The notes: generated from the sequence alone by a model not told the origin. Counted from the first letter of the stretch, positions 1 through 9,066 are shown. The stretch is 64,000 nucleotides of DNA from Micromonosporaceae bacterium KJ-029 (GCA_005402585.1 BIFP01000062.1:1-64000); one strand, 5' to 3'. Numbers and translations are program-made.

Positions 1-17
1 ACTAGACACTCAGATGA

Positions 18-326
18 TCACCGATGAGCTGCGAGCCCTTCACCCTCGGGTCGACTCCAGCCGCGAACCCCGCTCAAGTTCGAAGAGCCGCGATGCGCCG
101 CGTCCGGCGGTGCCAGATCACGCGGCATCATCCGCCACGGGCAACCCGACCGCAGCACGTAGAAGATCGAGTCCAGGATCAGCCGATCGTCGTAGACCCG
201 CGCCCGACCACCTTTACGCAGGTCACGCACCGGTAGCAGCGGCGCGAGGACCGCCCACATCGCATCAGTCAAACTCGACGGATAGCATGAACGGGCGTCA
301 TCCCCGCCGCGATCTTTGTTGCACAC
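18..326 (-). pseudogene. IS5-family transposase, N-terminal remnant
   Basis: About the first 70 residues match the start of IS5-type transposases (DUF4096 region): CYPSSLTDAMWAVLAPLLP, then a GGR segment, then DSIFYVLRSGCPWRMMPRDLAP. After PRDLAP the reading departs from the family (the expected WDxxHRxFxxW stretch is scrambled) and stops after 102 residues, whereas a full transposase is about 250-280. No catalytic DDE core is present. This is a dead remnant, possibly one end of an element broken by rearrangement. A related IS5 start occurs at 23661. Confidence 0.7.
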
Positions 327-480
327 ACATCAAGATCATGGCGGGGATGACCTATTTGTCGAGCACCCCACATCGACACGTCTCGCCATAACCCATCGGA
401 TCAGACCGGTTACCCGACAGTCTCTGACAGCCGCCGACGGCTGGCAGGTCGCCGCTCGCGGCACGATCGCCCACACATGG

Positions 481-1725
481 TCAGGGTGGGGTGGGGTGTT
501 CGTCGGGGTGGCGGTGTGAGCGTCTGGTGTCGGCGGCGGCGATGAGAAGGAGAACGATGGCGGCAGCGCTGGAGACTGCCAGTGGTGGGACGAGGGTCAG
601 TGGGACGATCAGGGCCACGAGGGCGGCGATGCCGGCAGGGCGGGGCAGGGAGACGCGGGCGTAGACGACGTACTCCAGCACGGAGCGGCCAAAGAGGAAG
701 ATGACCGGCCCGCCGAGGATGACCGACGACCAGATGAGGGAGGTGTGCCTGCCGGGGTGTTTCTCGACCAGGTCGTGTCCCACGCTGGTGGTGATGACAC
801 CGAGGATCATGACAAGGTGAGCGACACCGGCGACCCGCCCGGCGTGGGCCGGGTGCGAGGCGGCCAGGACCGCGTCGTCGACCAGTTGACCGGCGACGTG
901 AAAGTACAGGCGCCACAGCAGGACGGTGGTCAGGAACGCGACGACCAGTGCGGTGATCCGGTACGGGCTGGCCGGTACCTGGGTGAAGGCGACGCCCACG
1001 GACAGCAGCGGCTCCCCGAAGGAGATCATCAGCAGTTGTTGGTAGCGCTCGGCGAGATATCGGGCAGCCGTCGCCCACAGGTTCGCCAGGCCGGCGCCGA
1101 GTCGGGGCACGGGCCAGCCGCGGGCGTTCGCGACGTACTCGACGAGTATGGCCAAGGCCCACAGCGTCGTGCGGACGGCACCGTGAGACAACGCCCCGAT
1201 CAGCCACGGGACAGAAACGCCCCCGTACCAGCAGAAGGCCCGTAGATACGCGGTACGCACCTCGGGTGCCGTGGCGAGGAGACCGATCACCAGGGTCCTG
1301 CCGGCCTGCATGACGACGTAGGTGCCCGCGAACGCTATGGCGCGACCGTCGAAGGCCGACGACACACTGACGCCGAAGACCAGCACACCGAACACGCTGC
1401 CGATGACGCACGCCTGCACGGCGGGTCGTCGCGGATCGAACTGGGCGGTGATATGCGTGGTCAAAGTCCAGACCCGCATCAGTGGCAGGAACAGCAGCAA
1501 GCTCTGCCCCAGCACCACCCAGCCTGCTGGACCGGGCGCCCCGGCCAGCACGTCGAACGCCTGTTCGACCAGCCGGCTGAGGATGAACACCATGGCCAGG
1601 TCGAAGAACAGTTCAACGAACGTCGCCTGCTCCGCCGCGCCCTTCCGGAGCGGCGAGCCCCGGTCCCAGCGCGGAACGTTCCTCGTCACCACCCGGATAA
1701 ACCCAGGCGTCGACAACGAAAACAT
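481..1725 (-). CDS. Low temperature requirement protein A (LtrA) family membrane protein
   Basis: 414-residue multi-pass membrane protein. The N-terminal motif VELFFDLAMVFILSRL and the following FDPRRPAVQA segment are hallmarks of the LtrA family, named after a Listeria low-temperature gene; the biochemical role is not established. About eight to ten hydrophobic helices are visible across residues 40-410, and the length fits the family. No strong ribosome binding site precedes the ATG at 1725. It is followed upstream on the same strand by the AraC-type regulator, 57 nt away, so co-transcription is possible. A second LtrA homologue lies at 6962 on the other strand; the two are clearly diverged paralogues. 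Confidence 0.85.
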   Translation of the reverse strand: MFSLSTPGFIRVVTRNVPRWDRGSPLRKGAAEQATFVELFFDLAMVFILSRLVEQAFDVLAGAPGPAGWVVLGQSLLLFLPLMRVWTLTTHITAQFDPRRPAVQACVIGSVFGVLVFGVSVSSAFDGRAIAFAGTYVVMQAGRTLVIGLLATAPEVRTAYLRAFCWYGGVSVPWLIGALSHGAVRTTLWALAILVEYVANARGWPVPRLGAGLANLWATAARYLAERYQQLLMISFGEPLLSVGVAFTQVPASPYRITALVVAFLTTVLLWRLYFHVAGQLVDDAVLAASHPAHAGRVAGVAHLVMILGVITTSVGHDLVEKHPGRHTSLIWSSVILGGPVIFLFGRSVLEYVVYARVSLPRPAGIAALVALIVPLTLVPPLAVSSAAAIVLLLIAAADTRRSHRHPDEHPTPP

Positions 1726-1782
1726 TGAAGACGGACAGTCCGGGTGTAGGGGACGTATGAGTTCAGCGGCCGAGGCCGAGGG

Positions 1783-2742
1783 TCAGGCGCTGCGGAAGGT
1801 ACGGCGGTAGGCGTCCGGAGGTACACCGATGGTGCGGTTGAAGTGCCGGCGCAGCGTCGTGGCGGTTCCCATGCCGGCCGCTTGGGCGATGGCGTCGATG
1901 CTGTTGTCGGTGTTCTCCAGCAGCTCCTGGGCCCGGCGGATCCGCTGCGTTGACAGCCAGTGCAGCGGGGTGGTGCCGGTTGCCGACTTGAAGTGGCGGG
2001 TCAGGTTGCGGGAGCTCATGTTCGCCTGGCGAGCCAGGTCCTCCACGGTCAGCGGGCGGTCCAGCCGTTCCATCGCCCACGGGAGCAGGTCGGCGAGGGG
2101 ATGGTCGTCGCGGGCGGGCACCGGGGTGGTGACGAACTGGGCCTGGCCGCCGGCGCGATGCGGTGGCACGACCAGGCGGCGGGCGACCGCGTTGGCGACC
2201 GTCGAGCCGTGGTCGCGGCGGATCAGGTGCAGGCACAGGTCGATCGCGGCGGCTTTGCCGGCGGAGGCGAGCACGGTGCCGTTGTCGACGTAGAGCACGT
2301 CCGGGTCGACCTGCACCCGGGGATAGCGGGCGGCCAGCGCCTCGGTGTGGGCCCAGTGCGTGGTCGCGCGCAGCCCGTCCAGTACCCCGGCGGCGGCCAG
2401 CACGAACGCACCGGTGCACAGCGAGACCATCCGAGCGCCCGCCTCGTGGGCCGCGTGGACGGCGTCGAGCAGGTCGGGGGGCACGTCCGCGTCGATGTCT
2501 TCCACGGCAGGGATGATCACGGTGTCGGCGCGGGCGAGCCGGTCGAACCCGTCGTCTGGCTCCACGCGGAATCTGCCGATGCGGACCGGGTGCGCGCCGC
2601 AGACCACGAGTTCGTACCACGGGTCCGCCAGGCCGGAGGGGTCGCGGACGAAGACCTCGCAGGCCATGGCGAGCTCAAAGTGCAGCATCCCGTCGGTGGC
2701 GGCGACCGCGACAGTGGCCATGTCCGAAATTGTATGGGGCAT
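1783..2742 (-). CDS. GlxA-family AraC-type transcriptional regulator
   Basis: Starting at the ATG at 2742 the protein is 319 residues, the usual size of GlxA-type regulators. Residues 1-185 form a DJ-1/PfpI-like amidotransferase-fold domain (FELAMACEVF, then VSLCTGAFVLAAAGVLDG with the cysteine elbow). Residues about 215-315 form two AraC helix-turn-helix motifs (DLARQANMSSRNLTRHFK and AIAQAAGMGTATTLRRHF). A longer in-frame extension to 3027 overlaps the neighbour and has no family similarity, so it is rejected. The gene is divergent from the oxidoreductase at 2826 with 83 nt between starts and probably controls it; that target is inferred. Confidence 0.88.
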   Translation of the reverse strand: MPHTISDMATVAVAATDGMLHFELAMACEVFVRDPSGLADPWYELVVCGAHPVRIGRFRVEPDDGFDRLARADTVIIPAVEDIDADVPPDLLDAVHAAHEAGARMVSLCTGAFVLAAAGVLDGLRATTHWAHTEALAARYPRVQVDPDVLYVDNGTVLASAGKAAAIDLCLHLIRRDHGSTVANAVARRLVVPPHRAGGQAQFVTTPVPARDDHPLADLLPWAMERLDRPLTVEDLARQANMSSRNLTRHFKSATGTTPLHWLSTQRIRRAQELLENTDNSIDAIAQAAGMGTATTLRRHFNRTIGVPPDAYRRTFRSA

Positions 2743-2825
2743 GGCGTTCCAGACACTACTCCGGGCCGACCGCTGCTGAGAGGCTCTCCTCAGTCGATCT
2801 TTCGAGGAGCACGGAGGAAACGCAG

Positions 2826-3875
2826 ATGGGTTCGGGTCAGACGGTGGCGGTGTTCGGCGCGTACGGACACACCGGGCGGTTCGTGGTGACCGAGTTGCGT
2901 GATCGCGGCTTCGTCCCGCTTCTCCTCGGCCGCGACGCGGGCAAGCTCCAGGCACTGGCGGCATCGCATCCGGGGCTGGAACACCGGGTGGCGTCGGTCG
3001 GCGATCCGGGCTCGCTCGACCAGGCACTGAACGGTGCGGCCGCAGTCATCAACTGCGCCGGCCCGTTCGCCTCGACCGCGGCTCCCGTGATCGAGGCCGC
3101 CCTGCGCGCCGGGGTTCCGTACGTGGATGTGGCGGCCGAGATCGAGGCCAATCTCGACACGTTCACGCACTTCACCGACCGCGCTCAGACCGCAGGCGTC
3201 GCGGTGGTCCCGGCGATGGCCTTCTTCGGCGGACTCGGCGACCTGCTGGTCACGACGGCGATGGGCGACTGGGCGGCGGCCGACGAGGCGCACGTCGCGT
3301 ACGGACTGAGCAGTTGGCACCCCACGGGCGGGACCCTCGCCTCCGGTGCCGTCTCCCGGGAACGGCGCGATGGCCGACGGGTCCGCTACACCAGTGGCCG
3401 GCTGGAGTACTACGTCGCCGAGGGCGACCTGCCGACCCTGGAATGGGACTTTCGCGCTCCGATGGGCCGCCGGACCGTCCTCGGCGAGTTCACGATGGCC
3501 GACGTCGTCACCATCCCCAGCCACCTGCCCATCCCCGAGGTCCGCACGTACATGACCACCGACGCGGCCACGGACCTGGCCGCTCCGGACGCCTCCGCAC
3601 CGACTGCGGTCGACGAACTCGGCCGGTCCGCGCAGGCGTTCACCGTCGACGTCATCGTGCGCTCCGGCGACACGCAACGCCGCGTCGTCGCCAGCGGCCA
3701 GGACATCTATGCCATCAGCGCACCGCTGGCGGTCGAAGCGGTCCATCGCATCCTCGGCGGGCAGACGGGAACGAGCGGTGTCGCCTCCGCCGGCGAGATC
3801 TTCGACGCGCCCGAATTCCTCCGCGCGCTGTCCGCGCACATCTCGCTCGAACCATGCCACGAGTCCGAAAGCTGA
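2826..3875 (+). CDS. Saccharopine dehydrogenase-like NAD(P)-binding oxidoreductase
   Basis: 349 residues from the ATG at 2826, preceded by GGAGG at 2813-2817. The N-terminus VAVFGAYGHTGRFVVTEL is a Rossmann nucleotide-binding motif of the saccharopine dehydrogenase-like/trans-acting enoyl reductase group; NCAGPFASTAAPVIEAAL followed by YVDVAAE is also typical. The substrate cannot be read from the sequence. Upstream in-frame codons from 2730 lack a ribosome binding site and are rejected. The divergent GlxA-type regulator suggests inducible expression. The next gene starts 121 nt downstream. Confidence 0.82.
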   Translation: MGSGQTVAVFGAYGHTGRFVVTELRDRGFVPLLLGRDAGKLQALAASHPGLEHRVASVGDPGSLDQALNGAAAVINCAGPFASTAAPVIEAALRAGVPYVDVAAEIEANLDTFTHFTDRAQTAGVAVVPAMAFFGGLGDLLVTTAMGDWAAADEAHVAYGLSSWHPTGGTLASGAVSRERRDGRRVRYTSGRLEYYVAEGDLPTLEWDFRAPMGRRTVLGEFTMADVVTIPSHLPIPEVRTYMTTDAATDLAAPDASAPTAVDELGRSAQAFTVDVIVRSGDTQRRVVASGQDIYAISAPLAVEAVHRILGGQTGTSGVASAGEIFDAPEFLRALSAHISLEPCHESES

Positions 3876-3996
3876 ACGGGGCATCGGCCTTTCGTCCGAC
3901 AGCTGGCCAACTCGATCCGGACAGGGGCAGAGCGAGTTGAGAGCGGCGATCACTTCGTCGTACCTTGCCGGTGACACATTCGCGCGGGAGGTCGGT

Positions 3997-4977
3997 ATGG
4001 CGGGGAACGGCGGACTGCCGGCCGGGTTGAATCTGGCCTGGTCGGACTCGCGTCTGGAGACGGCGCTGCCCGCGTTGGTGCGCCGTGACGTGCGTCCCGC
4101 GCTCGCGCTGCTGGCCGCGACCCGCGAGGACGCCGACCGTCGCGAACTGTACGTCGACGTGCTGGGCGGAGCCGGCCAGCACCTGCTGGCCGACCTGCGG
4201 GCGGTGGCCGACGAGCGCCCCGACGATCCCGATCGCTGGCTGCTGCTGGGTAGTTCGTTGTCGGAGGCGTCCTGGACGGCGCGCGGTGCGGCGGTCATCG
4301 AGCACACCAGCGACGAGCAGATCCACGGCATGGTGAACCTGGCCGAACAGGGGCGCAAGGCGCTGCGCCGAGCGGCCGACCTGGCCCCGAAGGACCCGGT
4401 GCCGTGGAGTGTCCTGCTGCACTGCGCGTCGGGCTCGACGGATGATCCCGGTGAGCTCGACCGGATCTTCACCCGGGTGCAGGAGCTCGGCCCGGACCTG
4501 TACTCGGCCAACCAGGTGCGCCTGGGGACATTGACCCGCAAGTGGTACGGCAGCCAGGAGCAGGCACTCGCCTTCGCTCGCGAGCTCACCCACGACCTTC
4601 CGCCCGGACACCCGCTGCTCGCGCTCATCGCATCCGTGCATATCGAGGGCATGATCGACGGTGGGATGCGAGGCAACGTGATCGGGCGGATCTGGCGCAC
4701 CATGCGGTACCTGTCCAAGAAAGAGGTACGCGCCGAGGTCGACGCCGCCTCCGACCGACTCCTGGCCGGCGCCGACCAGTACGCCGACCACCCGTGGTCG
4801 ATGGCGGCTCATCAGGTGTTCGCGGCGCTTTACCAGGACATTCCGGCCCACGACCGGGCGCGCCCGCACCTGGAGCGGGGTGGTCCGCGGCCGATGCCGT
4901 GGCCGTGGGGCTACTTCGGCGACGAGGTCGAGACGCTTGCCGCCGCTCGTAAGGCGGCCGGCCTGGCCGACGGATGA
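3997..4977 (+). CDS. Uncharacterised TPR-like helical protein
   Basis: 326 residues starting at the ATG at 3997 after a GGGAGG-like site. The sequence is rich in A/L/R helices (ALLAATREDADRRELYVDVL, EQGRKALRRAADLAPKDPVPWSVLL, EQALAFARELTHDLPPGHPLL) with the spacing of tetratricopeptide-type repeats, so a protein-binding scaffold is likely. No catalytic motif, signal peptide or membrane segment is visible. Its stop overlaps the start of the following gene (ATGA at 4974-4977), so the two are translationally coupled and probably act together. The function is unknown. Confidence 0.75.
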   Translation: MAGNGGLPAGLNLAWSDSRLETALPALVRRDVRPALALLAATREDADRRELYVDVLGGAGQHLLADLRAVADERPDDPDRWLLLGSSLSEASWTARGAAVIEHTSDEQIHGMVNLAEQGRKALRRAADLAPKDPVPWSVLLHCASGSTDDPGELDRIFTRVQELGPDLYSANQVRLGTLTRKWYGSQEQALAFARELTHDLPPGHPLLALIASVHIEGMIDGGMRGNVIGRIWRTMRYLSKKEVRAEVDAASDRLLAGADQYADHPWSMAAHQVFAALYQDIPAHDRARPHLERGGPRPMPWPWGYFGDEVETLAAARKAAGLADG

Positions 4978-5741
4978 GTTTCAACCGCGACGCCCGTACC
5001 GTTCGCGATGAGTCGGCACCGCTCGCGTACCGTGTTCGGGCCTTGCGCCAGTGCGTGTCCCGCTACGCGCCGTACGGATATGCAGCGACGCTTGAATATC
5101 TGCGCGAGCGGTACGGGCCGCTGGATGAACCGTCCAGTCTCGTGCCGGCGGTGGCGGCGCTGGAGACCAGTCGGCGGGTGTGGCTCGCCGATGTTGCCGA
5201 GTTCGGCGGGCGCAGGCGAGAAGCGAAGGCCCAGGGCTGTCGACGGGCGGCCACCAGCGAGGTGGCACGGCTGCGGCAGTTGCGATGGCCAGGAGGTGAA
5301 GCCGCCGGCGGACCGGTGACCGGAAGTGACGCCGACCGGCCGGTCGCGTACCAGTTTCTGGTCAGCTTTGGAACTTGCGGATGGGAGCCTGCGCCGGTCA
5401 ACCAGCGTCGCCGCGCTCGGCGCGCCGGTGACATCAGCTGGCCGTACTGGCCGGCGGTGGCGACGCTCGGCTTCGGCCTCGTCATACTGCCGATCATCGG
5501 GCTGGTGACCCGGCTGGTGTTCGATCCTCCGGCGATCTTCTTCTGGTCCTTCGCGAGCGTCGCCGTGGTCGCCCTGCCCGTCGCGGCTGCCAGCCAGGTC
5601 GCGTCCGGCGCCGCACGCCAACGGGCCATTCGGACCCGCAACCAGCGGGTCCGGCAGGCAGCCCAAGCCGCGGAGCGGCGATGGCAGATCGAGCGGCTAC
5701 ACAGCTTCACCTTGACTGCGGATGGGCCGCGATCACCGTAG
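4974..5741 (+). CDS. Hypothetical membrane protein
   Basis: 255 residues, translationally coupled to the preceding helical protein through an ATGA overlap. Two adjacent hydrophobic segments near residues 160-182 and 187-209 (WPAVATLGFGLVILPIIGLV and FFWSFASVAVVALPVAAASQ) predict a membrane hairpin. The N-terminal 150 residues are soluble and Arg-rich, and the C-terminus is a charged helix (RQRAIRTRNQRVRQAAQAAE). No family is recognised. Together with its partner it may form a small membrane-associated complex, which is an inference from coupling only. Confidence 0.7.
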   Translation: MSFNRDARTVRDESAPLAYRVRALRQCVSRYAPYGYAATLEYLRERYGPLDEPSSLVPAVAALETSRRVWLADVAEFGGRRREAKAQGCRRAATSEVARLRQLRWPGGEAAGGPVTGSDADRPVAYQFLVSFGTCGWEPAPVNQRRRARRAGDISWPYWPAVATLGFGLVILPIIGLVTRLVFDPPAIFFWSFASVAVVALPVAAASQVASGAARQRAIRTRNQRVRQAAQAAERRWQIERLHSFTLTADGPRSP

Positions 5742-5823
5742 GTGGATGTGGCGACGTCGAAGGCAGGTGGGCGGTGACCGGGAGTCTCCGGCCGGGGCGG
5801 GCCGGGCGCGACGACCGATACCG

Positions 5824-6534
5824 CTACACCGGGGTTTCCAGGGAGGCCACCCGGCGGCCGCCCTGAGCGACCGGTAGTCCCTGTGCGATCCGGTCGTAGC
5901 AGCGCCGCTTGTGTACACCGCACTCGACGGCATACGGGTCGTCCGGGTCGGCGTCGACGAGCACCTCCACGACGAGCAGGTCGGCGAGCGGGACGTCGGG
6001 GGTCGGATCCTCGATGCGACTGATGGTGTCGCCCGGCAGGTCGATGTAGTCGGGGGCGAGGGTGCGACCGTAGAGGCAGCCGCCGACCAGGTCCGGGCAG
6101 AACCCGTCCCACATCACCGTCACCCGGGTGCGCAGGTCACCGTGGATCATCACGAGCTTGTCGGTCATGTCGCCGACAAACGTCTCGACCTCGACGTTGC
6201 CCTGCACGAGGAGCTTCGAGTCGCAGCCCAGGTAGATGTTGGCGGCGCGGAGGTCGCCCAGCACGATCAATGCGCTGGCGCCGTCGTCCCAGTCGAAGAT
6301 GTTGCCGTCGACGGTGAGGTCGCCATCGACGATGTACCCCGTGGCGGCGTCCGGGGTGGTGTCGCGCCACGGGTGCCGGTCATGGCCGTTGAGCTGGAAG
6401 GCGCCACTGACCTGGGCACTGCCCGGATGGAGGATGTACTCCTCCTCGTGCAGGTTCCGGTAGGACGACTCGGCGAAGCCGCGGCTGTTGAACAGTGCCT
6501 TTGCCTCGCCCCACGACAGGTAGCTCGTCTGCAT
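5824..6534 (-). CDS. Polymer-forming/beta-helix-like hypothetical protein
   Basis: 236 residues from the ATG at 6534; an extension to a TTG at 6555 is possible, and neither start has a convincing ribosome binding site. The central part repeats short beta-strand turns (GYIVDGDLTVDGNIFDW, ALIVLGDLRAANIYLG, KLLVQGNVEVETFVGDM, KLVMIHGDLRTRVTVMW), a pattern of right-handed beta-helices such as bactofilin-like proteins. This fold also occurs in bacterial immunity-type proteins, but no toxin gene is adjacent. Cytosolic, with no signal sequence. Function unknown. Confidence 0.65.
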   Translation of the reverse strand: MQTSYLSWGEAKALFNSRGFAESSYRNLHEEEYILHPGSAQVSGAFQLNGHDRHPWRDTTPDAATGYIVDGDLTVDGNIFDWDDGASALIVLGDLRAANIYLGCDSKLLVQGNVEVETFVGDMTDKLVMIHGDLRTRVTVMWDGFCPDLVGGCLYGRTLAPDYIDLPGDTISRIEDPTPDVPLADLLVVEVLVDADPDDPYAVECGVHKRRCYDRIAQGLPVAQGGRRVASLETPV

Positions 6535-6961
6535 GCCCGCGACCGTATCGATCAAGACCAGGCCGGAGAACAGCGGGGCTCGCCCGGTCGAGGGCAGCTC
6601 CCGGAAGCCACGTTGCCGTGCATCTGCCGGCTACTCGGATGGCCGGGCCTTGGGTGCCGCGCGGACGTGTACCCGTTCGCCTTGTCTGCCGACGAGGCTG
6701 AGGTATTCGACAGGGCCGGCGCGGCGCTGGCCAGTTCCTGGCGGGCTCGCCGGCGCTGGCGGTCGATGGCAGCCGCTGCCCGAATTCCCTCGTTGATCTG
6801 CTCTTCACTGTGACCGGACCAACAGGACGGCCCGCCCGTGTCGGGGCTCTGCGAAGTTAGCGGGAGTCGCTGCGAGGATAGGCGCTCTCCTGCCTAAACA
6901 CACCTCCAGAAACCATTCCGGAGAATAGTGTCTAGAACGTGATGAAAGGAGGTGATCCGGT
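6535..6961. other. 427-nt intergenic stretch without a clear gene
   Basis: No recognisable protein family was found in any frame. A minus-strand frame over about 6560-6818 reads as a helical, charged peptide (EEQINEGIRAAAAIDRQRRR) but has no start with a ribosome binding site. The right end carries the exceptional Shine-Dalgarno of the LtrA gene at 6962. Confidence 0.4.
6944..6958 (+). promoter_or_regulatory. Full-length anti-16S Shine-Dalgarno
   Basis: GAAAGGAGGTGATCC is complementary over 15 nt to the conserved 3' tail of bacterial 16S rRNA, far longer than the 4-6 nt used elsewhere in this window. It ends 3 nt before the ATG at 6962, which decides that start. Confidence 0.75.
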
Positions 6962-8158
6962 ATGGCCAGACCGGGTGGGTCGGCCGAATCTGTGGAAAGC
7001 CAGCGCCCAGGGCACGTGGGCTTCGTCGAACTGTTCTTCGACGTGGTGTTTGTCTTCGCGTTCACCCGGTTCTCCGAGCGGCTGGTCGAGCATTTCACTC
7101 TAGCGAATGCCTGGGCAACGCTGGTGCTGATGCTGGCCATGTGGTGGTTTTGGTACCGGGTGGTGTGGACGACCAACCGGTACGACCCGGACCGACCAGC
7201 CATCCAGCTCATGGTCATCGTGGCCATGCTCGGCAGCCTGCTGCTGTCGGTCGCGGTGCCCGCGGCGGCTCTCACCGAGCGCGGTGTGGTCTTCGCCTGG
7301 GTCTACGTCACCGTCCAGGTGCTCCGCCCACTCTGGCTCCTGCTACTCGGTAACCAGGACGGTTACCCCCGACTCGTCCACATCCGGATCCTCTTCTGGG
7401 CAACCATGTCGGCGGTGCCCTGGATCGCCGGAACCTTCGTCCAGGATGGCGCGCGGTTGGCCCTGTGGACCGTGGCGATCGCCATCGACTACGGCGGAGG
7501 AATTCTCGACTTCCCGACACCCCGGCTCGGCCGCGCCGGACTCCGCGGTCAGCCGATCGCGGAGGAGCACCTGACCGAGCGCTGCCGCCAACTACTCATC
7601 ATCGCGCTCGGTGAGGCGGTCTTGGCATCGGGTATCCAGTTCAGCCCATACGGCTTCGAGCGGGACCGGACGGTGGCGTTGCTGGTGTCGTTCGTCATTA
7701 CGGTGCTGCTCTGGCAGCTCTACTACTACCGGGCGGGCGCAATGTTGCGCGCCGCCATCGCCTCGGCCTCAGCCCCTGCCCGCGTTAGCGAACTCGCGGC
7801 GTACGCACACCTGGTCATGGTGATCGGCATCAGCCTCAGCGCCGTGGGCGACACGCTGATCATCACGCAACCCTTTGGGCATACCGAATGGGCCTGGATC
7901 GCGGTTATCTTCGGTGGACCCGGGCTCTTTCTGATCGGGCGGAGCATGATCGACTACGCGGTCTTCAGCCGCGTCTCCCGGTCCCGTCCGATCGGGGTGC
8001 TCCTGCTCGCCGCACTGGCCCCGGCGGCGCTCAGGCTGCCGCCGGTCGTGGTCGCCATGCTCGCCGCAGTGGTACTGGCCGCGATCGCCGTTTCCAACGT
8101 GGTTGCCTGGCGGTTGGCCCCGCGGGCGCTCACCCCGCCACGCATCCGGCCCCACTGA
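6962..8158 (+). CDS. Low temperature requirement protein A (LtrA) family membrane protein
   Basis: 398 residues with VGFVELFFDVVFVFAFTRF at residues 19-37, the diagnostic LtrA motif, followed by about ten hydrophobic helices. The segment RYDPDRPAIQLM corresponds to FDPRRPAVQA in the paralogue at 481-1725, and EEHLTERCRQLLIIALGEAVL is also family-typical. It is an integral inner-membrane protein whose substrate or role is unknown. The start at 6962 is fixed by the very strong ribosome binding site just upstream. The downstream region holds transposon debris, so the gene appears monocistronic. Confidence 0.88.
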   Translation: MARPGGSAESVESQRPGHVGFVELFFDVVFVFAFTRFSERLVEHFTLANAWATLVLMLAMWWFWYRVVWTTNRYDPDRPAIQLMVIVAMLGSLLLSVAVPAAALTERGVVFAWVYVTVQVLRPLWLLLLGNQDGYPRLVHIRILFWATMSAVPWIAGTFVQDGARLALWTVAIAIDYGGGILDFPTPRLGRAGLRGQPIAEEHLTERCRQLLIIALGEAVLASGIQFSPYGFERDRTVALLVSFVITVLLWQLYYYRAGAMLRAAIASASAPARVSELAAYAHLVMVIGISLSAVGDTLIITQPFGHTEWAWIAVIFGGPGLFLIGRSMIDYAVFSRVSRSRPIGVLLLAALAPAALRLPPVVVAMLAAVVLAAIAVSNVVAWRLAPRALTPPRIRPH

Positions 8159-8189
8159 CGCCCGCCTGCATTTGGTGGTCCGGTGTGCG

Positions 8190-8365
8190 GCTTCGATACA
8201 CCTAATCCTCGCGGCAGGGCGCGCCGAGAGGTTAAAGGCCTGCGGTGGACAGGTAAGACCGGCCATCCATGCCGTCACCGCGCCGAGAAGCAGGAATCCA
8301 CCCGGGTGCTGCGCGCTGCGCGGAGGGAATCCCCGTGCTTCGGGGCGGGGAGAACATCACATCCA
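8190..8365 (+). pseudogene. IS200/IS605-type TnpB C-terminal remnant
   Basis: One frame reads ILAAGRAERLKACGGQVRP followed by a low-complexity tail ending in GGNPRASGRG, which is the characteristic C-terminus of actinobacterial TnpB (Cas12-like RNA-guided nuclease) proteins. Everything upstream of ILAAGRAERL, including the RuvC catalytic core, is missing. The remnant ends in the right-end hairpin annotated separately. It is a decayed end of an IS200/IS605 or IS607 element. Confidence 0.65.
8331..8350 (+). repeat. IS605-type right-end hairpin
   Basis: CCCCGTGCTTCGGGGCGGGG, within a GGAATCCCCG...CGGGGAG context, is the imperfect foldback found immediately downstream of tnpB genes, where it forms part of the transposon end and the guide-RNA scaffold. 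Here only the end survives. Confidence 0.55.
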
Positions 8366-8704
8366 GATGTACTCTTCAGCGATGGCGCCGTCACGCCACT
8401 TCGCTACGGTCACCATCCGGCTGCCGTCTTCCAACTCGCCCACCACGCAGGTCCAGTCTCCCGATCCGAAACCGATGGGGTGCGACTTGATTTGGACCGG
8501 CCTGCCACCGGTCTGCTCGGCGAACGCCTTCATGGCATCGATGTGCTCCTGGACGCCGTGAGTCTGTGGTTGCCCTTTCATTTCCACGAGCACATCATCA
8601 GTGTGGTGGTGGGCGAATACGCCGTTCCAGTCCGCCGGGTTCCATCCCTTGAAGTCGAGCGCGTCCATGCTCTTAAGGTTGCGGGTGACCTGGTCGTCGG
8701 TCAT
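8357..8704 (-). CDS. NTF2/SnoaL-like small protein
   Basis: 115 residues from the ATG at 8704, preceded by GGAGGGGATCG; a longer version to 8728 has no ribosome binding site. The sequence FKGWNPADWNGVFAHHHTDDVLVEMKG, then HIDAMKAFAEQTGG and AKWRDGAIAEEYIWM fits the SnoaL/nuclear transport factor 2 cone fold used by small cyclases, isomerases and dehydratases. The pocket residues do not reveal a substrate. It is isolated among mobile-element fragments, and its 3' end overlaps the TnpB remnant on the other strand. Confidence 0.75.
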   Translation of the reverse strand: MTDDQVTRNLKSMDALDFKGWNPADWNGVFAHHHTDDVLVEMKGQPQTHGVQEHIDAMKAFAEQTGGRPVQIKSHPIGFGSGDWTCVVGELEDGSRMVTVAKWRDGAIAEEYIWM

Positions 8705-8859
8705 TACGCGATCCCCTCCACGACCCATCGGCAGTACGCCCGTGAGTAAGCCTATGGCGACTTACGGGATCTATCAGGCGAATCGTGAGTCATCGGTCCT
8801 CAGCCTCTAAACTGATGACCGCGCGCAGTGCCCGACGGGCAACCAGGCGCGAGAGGACC

Positions 8860-9066
8860 GACCGGCATGGCGCCAGCAAGCGCTACCGGGTCCGCTACAT
8901 CGGCCCGGCCGGCCGGGAGCGAAGCCATTCCTTTCCCGACCGGGGCAGGCGAGAGGCGGAAGGCTTCGTCGAGTCCGACATGCCGCGCGGGGCGTACGTC
9001 GACCCGGCGGCCGGCCGGATCTCCTGCGCCGAAGGCTGGCTTCGAACCCGCAGCTTCGATGAGTAG
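8860..9066 (+). pseudogene. Tyrosine recombinase (integrase) N-terminal remnant
   Basis: KRYRVRYIGPAGRERSHSFPDR, then REAEGFVESDMPRGAYVDPAAGRISC and EGWLRTRSFDE match the N-terminal arm-binding and early core-binding segment of actinobacterial phage or ICE tyrosine integrases. The frame stops just after SFDE, so the core-binding and catalytic R-H-R-Y domains are absent. It is a truncated remnant of an integrated element. No tRNA or att duplication was found nearby. Confidence 0.65.

Noticed and set aside
2790..4718. A 642-residue minus-strand frame over the oxidoreductase and TPR-like genes
   Set aside because: Composition is typical of antisense frames in high-GC DNA, and it overlaps two well-supported genes.
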